Under the pieces are notes generated by a model. It made no database searches and was not told the DNA's origin. It saw only the letters and a program-made list of their open reading frames with translations. A program made the translations under genes and the position numbers. Shown piece by piece: positions 32,201 through 39,089 of a DNA stretch of 64,000 bases; positions within the stretch are counted from its first letter, which is position 1, and every line of letters starts with the position of its first letter. Origin of the DNA: Terriglobales bacterium (lineage in GTDB: Bacteria; Acidobacteriota; Terriglobia; Terriglobales; Acidobacteriaceae); NCBI GenBank assembly GCA_025936825.1, contig JAICSO010000001.1:806001-870000 (forward strand), given 5' to 3'.

Positions 32201-32841
32201 ACAAGAAAGAATTGAACACGCTGGCGGAAATTGGGGCGTTGAACTCAGTTTCAAGTTTCGAGTTTCAAGTTTCGAAATCAAATACTCGAAACTCGGAACT
32301 GGAAACTCGAAACTCGTCTTTCCATCGCCGCGATGCGCTGTGGAGCGCGAGTGCGGCGGCGAACCGGTTCGGGCCGCTGCTGGAAGATATCGCGGAGCCT
32401 GACCACGCTTCTCCACTAAAGAAGATGACGGATGAAGAGCGCCTGGTCGCCGACTTTCGCGGGACAGGGCTTACGACCGGACCGCATCCCATGACGTATC
32501 ATCGGGCGCGCATGAACAAATTAGGCGTGCGGCGCGCGATCGATTTGGCAAAGCTGCCTGGCGGACGACCGATTTGCATAGCCGGTGGCGTGATTGCGCG
32601 CCAGCGTCCGGGCACGGCAAAGGGGTTTGTGTTTCTCAGCCTGGAAGATGAAACCGGAGTTGCGAACGCGATCATCAATCCCGATCTGTTTCAGAAAAAC
32701 CGGCTCTTGCTCGCAACCGAACAGTTCCTGCTGATCGAAGGAATTTTGCAGAACCAGGATGGAGTCATCTCGGTGAAGGCGGCCCGAGTTTCACCGCTGA
32801 AAATTACCCGCGCACAAACCGTCTCGCATGATTTTCATTGA
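29203..32841 (+). CDS. dnaE2: Error-prone DNA polymerase III alpha subunit DnaE2
   Basis: DnaE2 is the catalytic polymerase of the ImuA-ImuB-DnaE2 translesion system. The 1212-residue protein has an N-terminal PHP domain (YIELHSRSAFSFLEG), the polymerase core with WPDIDLDLPSGDD and QGRGSAANSAVCYSLG, the PGPIVGQMVNPYLERR block, and a C-terminal OB fold (GGVIARQRP). The start is TTG, which places the family-typical Tyr at position 2. Three low-complexity segments are inserted in frame: residues 70-92, 825-954 and 1015-1040. All coincide with dispersed DNA word repeats, and the conserved sequence continues on either side. Catalytic acidic residues look intact. Confidence 0.94.
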   Translation: MYIELHSRSAFSFLEGSSVPEDLIARCAALAMPAMALLDRNGVYGAPRFHMAAKKAGIKAHIGAEVTLQISDFKLQIKKAKISNLQSEISNLSRLPLLVSSRTGYQNLCRLITKMKLRASKGEGAVYPEELPEYAEGLICLTGRDNGPIASAFRRGGIEEARSAVELLTHIFGAKNVYIELQRHFLREQELCNRAAIEIARSLHLPLLATNGVRYANKEERELCDVFTSIANHCTLQDAGRLLALNSECHVKSPTEMAALFADVPEAISNTVELSSRLEFTLEDLGYEFPKYPVSEGENMMSFLRERTREGFQSRYGRANGDLRERARQQVERELALIEKLELPGYFLIVWDLVRYCREQKILVQGRGSAANSAVCYSLGITAVDPVGMELLFERFLSEERGEWPDIDLDLPSGDDRESVIQYLYRRYGERGAAMTANVITYRSRMASREIGKVLGFDPETLDKVSAAVSHWEYRDANDTFDHRFHDAGLDLRHPRIRKYFELCEAIQDLPRHLGQHSGGMVICQGQLDSVVPLEPASMPGRVVVQWDKEDCADLGIVKVDLLGLGMMAVLKDSLALICDHYDEEVDLAHLPANDPDVYSTLQKADTIGMFQIESRAQMSCLPRLRPASFYDIVVQVAIIRPGPIVGQMVNPYLERRQGRQEVTYAHPSLEPVLQRTLGVPLFQEQLLRIAMVVAGFSGGEAEELRRAMGFKRSEKRMREIEAKLRAGMTRNGISPQAQEDIVLSITSFALYGFPESHAASFALIAYASAYLKSHYLAAFTAALLNNQPMGFYSPATIVKDAQRHGLRVLPVDVTRSEWNCTLESQPSAVSRQPSGVARRASHVAREVVVGRRLPVVGQDQPEKSENKVARRASHIAREAGVSSLRMSSRIEGRPSLANEHSSEGAKEYSPGREPRVEGLKEEAPKERQKSPSGHLVETAHLQTTDDQRPTTRHGTIALRLGLRYVKGLHEEAGQAIVRERRKAPFDSIDDLARRVPELNKKELNTLAEIGALNSVSSFEFQVSKSNTRNSELETRNSSFHRRDALWSASAAANRFGPLLEDIAEPDHASPLKKMTDEERLVADFRGTGLTTGPHPMTYHRARMNKLGVRRAIDLAKLPGGRPICIAGGVIARQRPGTAKGFVFLSLEDETGVANAIINPDLFQKNRLLLATEQFLLIEGILQNQDGVISVKAARVSPLKITRAQTVSHDFH
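29410..29478. repeat. In-frame insertion 1 in dnaE2
   Basis: These 69 bases (23 codons) contain CAGATTTTAAATTGCAGATT- and CAATCTACAATCTGAAATC-type words. They are markedly AT-rich compared with the gene and separate IGAEVTLQ from RLPLLVSSRTGY. Confidence 0.8.
31675..32064. repeat. In-frame insertion 2 in dnaE2
   Basis: These 390 bases (130 codons) sit between SEWNCTLE and GTIALRLGLRYVKG. They are a mosaic of CAGCCGTCAGCCGTCAGCC words, GTCGCACGTCGAGCGTCGCACG words, GTCGTCGGTCGTCGGC words, CTCCGAAGGAGC and GCCCGGGGCGTGAGCCCCGGG palindromes, and ACGACCGACGACC words. Confidence 0.85.
32245..32322. repeat. In-frame insertion 3 in dnaE2
   Basis: These 78 bases (26 codons) are built from TTTCAAGTTTCGAGTTTC words and the near-complementary ACTCGAAACTCGGAACTGG words, so they could form a hairpin. 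They separate LAEIGALN from HRRDALW. Confidence 0.8.
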
Positions 32842-32918
32842 TTACATCTACCCTTGCGATGGAGCGCCAGCGGGTCAAGGCGTGTAATAAAAACATTTCA
32901 ACAGTTGAGATGAGGGCC

Positions 32919-33647
32919 TCACAGTTCTGCAATAACGCTCTTCCGGGTTGGATCGGTAACAGGGCCGGCTTTTAGGAGCGCCAACAGCTTATCCCCACCG
33001 TTGCTGCGGGCAAAATCCGCTTCATCCTCAGTGATTCCAATGAACTCTTGAAAATGAAAATGTCCCGAAGGTAGCTGTTGTCGCTCATTGAACCTCGGCG
33101 CTGGGACCAGCAAGACCCAATTCAGTTTCGAGGACGTGCCGTCGATTGGCGCACGCAACGGAATACGATCCCATGGCTGAACCAGTCCTTTGCCCTCGAA
33201 TCTTCCGACGTACAGGAGTATCTGGAAAGCCACCATTCGGCGTAACAGAAGCAGCGCCCACGTTGATTGCGATGGGCACTCCAGGATGAACTCACACCCT
33301 AAGCCAGAGGCCTCGTCTGGCTTGGGCGAATCCGCCTCCCAAGCATTTGAAAGTCCAGACGACACATAGAGCCAGGTCGCTCTAAGATCATTCGGTTTCG
33401 ATTCATATATTCCATAAGCAAGCCAGCGCGGATCGATGGATGTCTGGCGAAACTGCCCCGTGAAGAGGTCTGAGTCAAGCGGGTAGATTCCAGAGCCTAA
33501 ATCGCCGAACAATCGACGATAAATCTTCTCTTCGCGCCATGCCCACGCATTCTCAAACCACTCCTGCCAAATTTGACCTGCCATAAAGTTGTGAGCCCTT
33601 GCTGGAGTATCGTGATCGAGGAAGACTGTCGATACTAGCCATCGCAC
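32919..33647 (-). CDS. Suppressor-of-fused (SUFU) domain-like protein
   Basis: The 242-residue cytoplasmic protein resembles the bacterial SUFU family. Points of likeness are the IDPRWLAYGIYESKPND strand pair, WLYVSSGLSNAW, a LLLLRRMVAFQILLYVG helix and a C-terminal WVLLVPAPRF strand. Bacterial SUFU proteins often serve as immunity proteins in polymorphic toxin systems, but no toxin gene is adjacent. The assignment is by pattern only. It stands between dnaE2 and the TonB receptor with its own short spacers. Confidence 0.6.
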   Translation of the reverse strand: MRWLVSTVFLDHDTPARAHNFMAGQIWQEWFENAWAWREEKIYRRLFGDLGSGIYPLDSDLFTGQFRQTSIDPRWLAYGIYESKPNDLRATWLYVSSGLSNAWEADSPKPDEASGLGCEFILECPSQSTWALLLLRRMVAFQILLYVGRFEGKGLVQPWDRIPLRAPIDGTSSKLNWVLLVPAPRFNERQQLPSGHFHFQEFIGITEDEADFARSNGGDKLLALLKAGPVTDPTRKSVIAEL

Positions 33648-33709
33648 TCAAAATTTCTGTTCAGGGCCAAAACGCGAGATAGCGACGTCTAACCTGGATT
33701 CGCTCCCGA

Positions 33710-35587
33710 CTATCTCGCTCTCCAGAAAAAGTCTAGCCCAAACACCACGCTGCGGCCGGGCATAAACACGCCGGGAATTTCCTGGTACTGCGTGTCCGAA
33801 ATATTCGCGAATGCGAGGTGTGCAGCGACGTGGTTGAACTCGCGAACAATGGCTGCGTCCCAGAGCACGTATGGATCGGTTTGATAGCGGTCAATAACTC
33901 CCAGCCGGGTGCGTGCGATAAATCGGCCTGGGAGTTTCCCGTTCCAGGCGAGCACCGCATCGTGACTGGGATAGTCGAAGGCATATTTGGTTTGCAGCCC
34001 GGTTAGGGTTTTCTGCGCGCCATAAAGATAGGTGTAGGCGATCTCGACATGTTGCTCATGAGCGAGGCGGAGATCGACCGAGCCTTCGACGCCGGTGAAG
34101 TTCAGGTGCTGCAGGTTTTCCGCGTGATACACGTTGGGGATGGCGGGTGAGCAGGTTGCACCAGGAGGAAGTTGGTCGGCGGGAATGGACGTGCACACGC
34201 GCGTGACGTAGTCGATCACACTTCCATCGCGACGCTGGAAGAGTGTGAGTTCACTCTTCCAACGGCTGTTCGGAATCCACAGCAACCCACCTTCGTAATC
34301 CCAGGCCTGTTCCGGTCCGAGCAGCGGATTCCCGAAGTTTGCCGGATCGTGATACTCCCAATCGGTGTAGCTCGGCAAGCGGAACGCGCGGCTGACGCTG
34401 CCTTTCAACTTGAGAGTGCTGGTGAGCCATGCACCAGCTGCGAGCGTGGGATTAAACTCCCCGTGCGACGAACTGAAAATCTCCTCACGTGCCGCCGCAG
34501 AGAATGAAAAACGTTTCCATGCACGGACATCGTAGTCGACGTAAACGGCACCGCGGCTGCGATCGTGAATACCCAAATTGTTGCTGTCGATATTCTCGTG
34601 GATGCCTTCGGCTCCGAAGAAGAGTGTTGAGTTTTGCGAGATCTGTTCATGATGGCGAAGGTCCGTTTGCCAGCTTCGGTCAATGTGATTGTTCTCGTAG
34701 ATCGAGGGATTATTGCGAAACAATACGAACTCGTCGGTGTGGCGGCGAAAGGCGAAATCGAATTCGGTTTTGCTGCCGAGGTCCTGTTTGAAAGCCGCAA
34801 ACCACGACTTTGTGCGCTCCCAGGAATTGAACGGGCCGTAAAACTGGTCGGCACCGTAGGGCTTGTCGCCATAAGCAAACATCAGCAATGAGCGACCTAG
34901 TCCGGTCTCGAAACCTGTTCTCTCGAAAAATGTCGCGCTGCGATAGTCGCGATCGGGGCGGAAGCCGCTGGAGAAATCTCGTTCCGCATCAAGTTGGGTA
35001 TCGAACTTCTTCCACACTAGCGATGCCGAACCATACTGCTGATTCACACCGAAATTCCCAACGCCGGCACCGACGCGAATATCCGAATGCTCAGGCTTCG
35101 CGGTGATCACGTTGACGGATCCCGCCATCGCATCCGATCCATAGAGTGCCGAGCCGGCACCACGCATCACTTCAATGCGATCGACCGCAGTTGTAGGGAT
35201 GGGAAGATCCATGTCGTGATGGCCGGTTTGCACGTCATCCATGCGGAATCCGTCGAGCAGGACGAGAGTTTCGCCGAACCCTGATCCGCGGATCGACAGA
35301 TCCCCCTGAATGTTGTTCGTGCCCCGCTGTCGCAAATCGACCGAGGGAACAAGCTCCAGCAAATCAACCCAATTGGTATAGAGACCGGGCTGCGAATCGA
35401 TTCCGACCACGGTCACGGCGCGATCAATGTCGTTCTGCGGAGCGGGAGCGAATGTGCCGGTAACGACGACGGTCTCATTCACCGGCTTGATCTTCGATTT
35501 GTCCGCAGGCGCGGAATCCTCTTGGGCAACAGCCGCGATAGTTAGGCACAGAACAATTCCAAAACGGGAAAGCCGCAAACCTGGCAA
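33710..35587 (-). CDS. TonB-dependent outer-membrane receptor (BtuB-like)
   Basis: The 625-residue protein has a signal peptide (GIVLCLTIAAVAQ), a TonB-box-like ETVVVTGTF near residue 38 and a plug domain (about 55-165; SIRGSGFGETLVLLDGFRM, VMRGAGSALYGSDAMAGSVNVIT). A 22-strand-type barrel follows and ends in Arg preceded by aromatic residues (FGLDFFWRAR). Length and plug sequence are closest to vitamin B12/siderophore-class receptors. No cobalamin riboswitch is visible upstream, so the ligand is unknown. It starts with TTG at 35587, with GGAGG 5 nt before it; the nearby ATG is out of frame. Confidence 0.9.
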   Translation of the reverse strand: MPGLRLSRFGIVLCLTIAAVAQEDSAPADKSKIKPVNETVVVTGTFAPAPQNDIDRAVTVVGIDSQPGLYTNWVDLLELVPSVDLRQRGTNNIQGDLSIRGSGFGETLVLLDGFRMDDVQTGHHDMDLPIPTTAVDRIEVMRGAGSALYGSDAMAGSVNVITAKPEHSDIRVGAGVGNFGVNQQYGSASLVWKKFDTQLDAERDFSSGFRPDRDYRSATFFERTGFETGLGRSLLMFAYGDKPYGADQFYGPFNSWERTKSWFAAFKQDLGSKTEFDFAFRRHTDEFVLFRNNPSIYENNHIDRSWQTDLRHHEQISQNSTLFFGAEGIHENIDSNNLGIHDRSRGAVYVDYDVRAWKRFSFSAAAREEIFSSSHGEFNPTLAAGAWLTSTLKLKGSVSRAFRLPSYTDWEYHDPANFGNPLLGPEQAWDYEGGLLWIPNSRWKSELTLFQRRDGSVIDYVTRVCTSIPADQLPPGATCSPAIPNVYHAENLQHLNFTGVEGSVDLRLAHEQHVEIAYTYLYGAQKTLTGLQTKYAFDYPSHDAVLAWNGKLPGRFIARTRLGVIDRYQTDPYVLWDAAIVREFNHVAAHLAFANISDTQYQEIPGVFMPGRSVVFGLDFFWRAR

Positions 35588-35773
35588 TCATTCCTCCACA
35601 AAAAGGTTTTTGCAATCCAACATCCTAAGAGAAACTACTCAGATTGCATGCGGAATTTCTGCTGTATGCAAATGGAATTTTTTGTCCGGCAATTCACAAT
35701 TCCACAGGCGCTGCGGTTTATCATGAATACACACCCGCCACGAAGGATGTGCAGCCGTATGGTTGTTGCGTCA

Positions 35774-35785
35774 GTGTGGCCACAC
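35774..35785. promoter_or_regulatory. 12-bp perfect palindrome GTGTGGCCACAC
   Basis: The palindrome lies 27 bases before the DUF2934 start and about 185 bases upstream of the TonB receptor on the other strand, within their divergent promoter region. It is a plausible dimeric-regulator site. Confidence 0.45.
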
Positions 35786-35812
35786 CATTGACGAGAGTGA
35801 AGGAGTAGAAGC

Positions 35813-36076
35813 ATGGCAAAAGCAAGGACCCCCCGCGTACCGAAACCCAAGGCCGAGAAAGCTGAGACGAAAGTATTACAGATGCCGGAAACCGCTGCCG
35901 CCGCAAACGGCAACGGAAATAGCAATCATTCCGCGGTAGATGTTGAGTCGGAAATCCGCCGTCGCGCGTACGAACTGTACGAGAGCCGGGGATATGTCGA
36001 CGGCCAAGCCATTGAGGATTGGATCCAGGCCGAGCGTGAAGTACGCGCGCGCCAATCCCAGAAGCACAGCGCCTGA
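35813..36076 (+). CDS. DUF2934 protein
   Basis: The 87-residue protein has a basic, Pro/Lys-rich N terminus (about 1-40) and a C-terminal DUF2934 domain: EIRRRAYELYESRGYVDG followed by EDWIQAEREV. Function is unknown; the domain is frequent in acidobacteria and some proteobacteria. The basic tail suggests binding to nucleic acid or another acidic partner. A good ribosome site (GAAGGAG) precedes the ATG. Confidence 0.8.
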   Translation: MAKARTPRVPKPKAEKAETKVLQMPETAAAANGNGNSNHSAVDVESEIRRRAYELYESRGYVDGQAIEDWIQAEREVRARQSQKHSA

Positions 36077-36144
36077 TTGCATTTTCGCGGATGCGTGGGG
36101 CTGTTGCAGACCGCAGTCCCTCTGCGCCTTGGGAAGATCACGTT

Positions 36145-36174
36145 TTCATATACGGCGAGTTCATATACGGCGAG
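36145..36174. repeat. 15-bp perfect tandem duplication upstream of ccmF
   Basis: TTCATATACGGCGAG occurs at 36145-36159 and 36160-36174. A CCGCTG/CAGCGG hairpin follows at 36183-36196. Both lie in the promoter region of the cytochrome c maturation genes. Confidence 0.7.
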
Positions 36175-36265
36175 CGGAAGGTCCGCTGACCAGCGGGAGC
36201 CAGTTTATAACCTGCACTGTTGATTTGCTTGCCGCCCAGCCAGTCTGAAACAATAGACAATCACC

Positions 36266-38326
36266 ATGCCACAAATAGGCAGTTTTGTATTGCTGCTCGC
36301 CCTCGCGTTGAGTGGGTATTCGTTTCTGTTCGGCGCAGTAGCCCTGTTTCGAAGAGATTCACTCTCCGCCGTCATCACTGAAACTGCGCGTCGCGCGGGC
36401 ATTGCGAGCTTCGTCGCGGTGTTGATTGCGTCTGCAATTCTGGTCACGGCCGCGTTTCAGAATAACTTTTCGATCGCATACATCTACCATCACAGCAATA
36501 TTGACCTCCCGATCCCTTACAAGTTTGCGACCCTCTGGTCCGGACAAGAAGGGTCGCTGTTATTCTGGTCGCTGCTGCTGTCGGGGTACGGATTCGTTCT
36601 TCGCTTGCGTCACAAGACGGATGAGCGGCTGTTTGCGCATGCGTCGGTGATCATCGCTGCGGTTCAGGTCTTCTTTCTCCTCCTCTTAACCTTTGCAGCG
36701 CGACCATTCGCTACGACGCCGGGCGAGTTGCCACTCGACGGCGCGGGACTGAATCCACTGCTGCAGTATCCCGAGATGGTGATCCATCCCCCAATGCTGT
36801 ACCTCGGATACGTGGGCTTCACCGTGCCATTCGCCTTTGCGCTCGGCGCGCTCATCATGAAATATCCCGGCGACAAGTGGATCCACATCACCCGGCGTTG
36901 GACCATGGTGACCTGGGGATTGCTCTCCTGCGGAATTGCGCTGGGTGCCCACTGGGCCTACTACGTCCTGGGCTGGGGGGGATACTGGGGGTGGGACCCG
37001 GTCGAGGTCGCGTCGTTGTTGCCGTGGTTGACCGGTACTGCGTTTCTGCACTCAGTCATGATGCAGGAAAAACGCGGCATGCTGAAGACCTGGAACGTGT
37101 GGCTGATTTTCGTCACCTTCGGACTCTGCATTTTTGGAACGTTTCTGACGCGCAGCGGCGTAGTGAATTCGGTCCACGCATTTGCGCAGTCTTCGATCGG
37201 TACGTGGTTCGTCATATTTCTCGCGATCATCGCGGCGACTTGCATCTTCTTTTATGTCTACAACCGTTCGCACCTGCGAACCGAACATCACCTGGAATCG
37301 CTGGTCTCGCGGGAATCAAGCTTCCTTTTTAATAATGTCCTTTTCCTGCTGATCTGCTTTGTGGCGCTGTGGGGAACGTTGTTCCCGGTGCTTTCCGAGT
37401 GGATACAGGGGCACAAGATCACGGTCGGGCCGCCATTCTTTAACAGCGTGACGGTGCCGTTTGCGCTGCTGTTGCTGCTGCTGACAGCGGTCGGTCCGTT
37501 GCTCGCATGGCGCAAGACGTCCCTGGGAAGTCTGAAGAGAAATTTCCTGTGGCCGACGGTTGGGGCTATTGCTGTCGGTATCTTGCTCATTGCGACCCCG
37601 CCGTCCTGGGGTAGTGTGTTCGGGATGCGGCCGTGGACTGATGTTGCGTATTTTTATTCGCTCATCGCTGCGATGCTCGCGGCGCTCGTCATCTTTACGG
37701 TAGCCGCAGAATTCCTTCGCGGCGGGAGAGTCATCTCAGGCCATACCGGACGCGGCCTGGTTTCGTCGATGATGCTGCTTGGTCATCGCAATACGCGGCG
37801 CTACGGTGGCTATGTCGTCCATATTGGCATGGCACTCATTTTTATCGGGGTGCTAGGAACTCCGCTGAACCGGACCGCCGAGAAGGAAATGGGGTTCGGC
37901 GACAAGATCGACATAGGCCCGTACTCGCTGGTCTCGCGGTCGTTCACTCAGGATGAGACACCGAACTACAGCAGCAGCATCGCGATTCTGGATGTCTACC
38001 GGGGCGGCAAGTTGATTACGACGTTGTATCCCGAGAGCCGCTTCTTCACAGCGACGCAACAACCGCAGCATGTGCCGTCCGTTTACTCTCCGTTGCGTGA
38101 AGACCTCTACGTGGTCTTTGAAGGCCAAAACCAGGACACCGGGCGTCCGATCATCAAGGCGCACCTGAATCCGCTGGTCTCGTGGCTGTGGATCGGTGTC
38201 TTAGTGATGCTGTTCGGCACGGTGCTCGCGTTGTTCCCCAACGCGCCGGTTCCGGTTCGTGCAGTCGCGGCGGCGCCGGTTACTGCTGGATTTCATGCAC
38301 CAACGGCCCCGGTGGGAGCGGATTGA
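36266..38326 (+). CDS. ccmF: Cytochrome c heme lyase subunit CcmF
   Basis: CcmF takes heme from CcmE and, with CcmH, attaches it to apocytochrome c on the outer face of the inner membrane (System I). The 686-residue polytopic protein has the tryptophan-rich heme-handling WWD motif GWGGYWGWDPVEVASLL (about 236-252), conserved histidines on flanking loops (for example EMVIHPPMLYLGY), and more than ten hydrophobic helices. It overlaps ccmH by one base. ccmA-E are not in the window. Confidence 0.93.
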   Translation: MPQIGSFVLLLALALSGYSFLFGAVALFRRDSLSAVITETARRAGIASFVAVLIASAILVTAAFQNNFSIAYIYHHSNIDLPIPYKFATLWSGQEGSLLFWSLLLSGYGFVLRLRHKTDERLFAHASVIIAAVQVFFLLLLTFAARPFATTPGELPLDGAGLNPLLQYPEMVIHPPMLYLGYVGFTVPFAFALGALIMKYPGDKWIHITRRWTMVTWGLLSCGIALGAHWAYYVLGWGGYWGWDPVEVASLLPWLTGTAFLHSVMMQEKRGMLKTWNVWLIFVTFGLCIFGTFLTRSGVVNSVHAFAQSSIGTWFVIFLAIIAATCIFFYVYNRSHLRTEHHLESLVSRESSFLFNNVLFLLICFVALWGTLFPVLSEWIQGHKITVGPPFFNSVTVPFALLLLLLTAVGPLLAWRKTSLGSLKRNFLWPTVGAIAVGILLIATPPSWGSVFGMRPWTDVAYFYSLIAAMLAALVIFTVAAEFLRGGRVISGHTGRGLVSSMMLLGHRNTRRYGGYVVHIGMALIFIGVLGTPLNRTAEKEMGFGDKIDIGPYSLVSRSFTQDETPNYSSSIAILDVYRGGKLITTLYPESRFFTATQQPQHVPSVYSPLREDLYVVFEGQNQDTGRPIIKAHLNPLVSWLWIGVLVMLFGTVLALFPNAPVPVRAVAAAPVTAGFHAPTAPVGAD

Positions 38327-38802
38327 TGAGTCGCCTGAACCGCTTTCGCATTGTTGGAAGTTTGCTGTTGGGAGTGCTTCTGCTCATGGGCGCGAGTGAC
38401 AACTCTTCCCGCATCGATCGACTTGGCCACCAGATGATGTGCATGTGCAGTTGCAGCCAGATTTTGATGGAGTGCAACCACGTGGGCTGCACGTATTCCG
38501 ACACCATGCGCAACGAGTTGAATGCGGGGGTGGACGCAGGCAAGAGCGATAGCGAAGTCCTCGCAATGTTCGTCGAGAAATATGGAACGACCGTGCTCGC
38601 CGCGCCCACACACTCTGGTTTCGATCGCGTGGCATGGCTGCTTCCGTACATTGCCCTGATTGTGGGTCTAGGGGGCGTCGCGTTTGTGGTTCGCGCCTGG
38701 CACAAGCGTCGGGTTCCAGCGACTGTGGCTGCGACCTCGGGACTGAGCACTGCCGATCTGAGCCGCTTGCGCGAGCAAGCGCGCAAGGAGACTGATCTGT
38801 GA
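38326..38802 (+). CDS. ccmH: Cytochrome c maturation protein CcmH/CycL
   Basis: CcmH reduces the apocytochrome CxxCH thiols and works with CcmF. The 158-residue protein has an N-terminal membrane helix and a thiol site. The site reads MCMCSCSQ with more Cys at ECNHVGC, unlike the proteobacterial LRCxxCQ. The family helix GKSDSEVLAMFVEKYGTTVL and a second transmembrane helix (YIALIVGLGGVAFVV) follow. The ATG at 38326 overlaps the ccmF stop as TGATG. The extra cysteines may mark a divergent subfamily or bound metal. Confidence 0.87.
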   Translation: MSRLNRFRIVGSLLLGVLLLMGASDNSSRIDRLGHQMMCMCSCSQILMECNHVGCTYSDTMRNELNAGVDAGKSDSEVLAMFVEKYGTTVLAAPTHSGFDRVAWLLPYIALIVGLGGVAFVVRAWHKRRVPATVAATSGLSTADLSRLREQARKETDL

Positions 38803-39086
38803 TCCTTCTGGTTTGTGGACTGCTCACTGTGGCCGCACTGTTTTATGTCTTCTATATTCCGACGACACTGCAGCTCGGGCCCGAGCAGACGCGTGCGGCT
38901 TTTCTGCGCGAACGCAAAGACGCCGTGTACGAGAACCTGCGCGACCTCAATTTTGAATACAAGGCGGGCAAGGTTCCTGACGCCGATTACGCCACCATGA
39001 AGCAGTCGCTGGAAGACGAGGCTGCGGCGATCCTCGCCGAAATTGAGCAGCTCGAATCGCAAGGCGCGGCGTACCAGAAAGGATAA
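38799..39086 (+). CDS. CcmI-like small membrane protein
   Basis: The 95-residue protein has one N-terminal helix (LLVCGLLTVAALFYVFYI) and a coiled-coil region. ERKDAVYENLRDLNFEYKAGKVPDADYATMKQSLEDEAA matches the N-terminal part of CcmI, which handles apocytochrome. The TPR half of full-length CcmI is absent. The GTG at 38799 overlaps the ccmH stop by four bases, so translation is coupled. Confidence 0.78.
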   Translation: MILLVCGLLTVAALFYVFYIPTTLQLGPEQTRAAFLRERKDAVYENLRDLNFEYKAGKVPDADYATMKQSLEDEAAAILAEIEQLESQGAAYQKG

Positions 39087-39089
39087 TTT

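Noticed and set aside
35588-35812. Cobalamin riboswitch upstream of the TonB-dependent receptor
   Set aside because: The conserved B12-box sequence and stems are not present on either strand, so the BtuB-like receptor cannot be tied to B12 this way.
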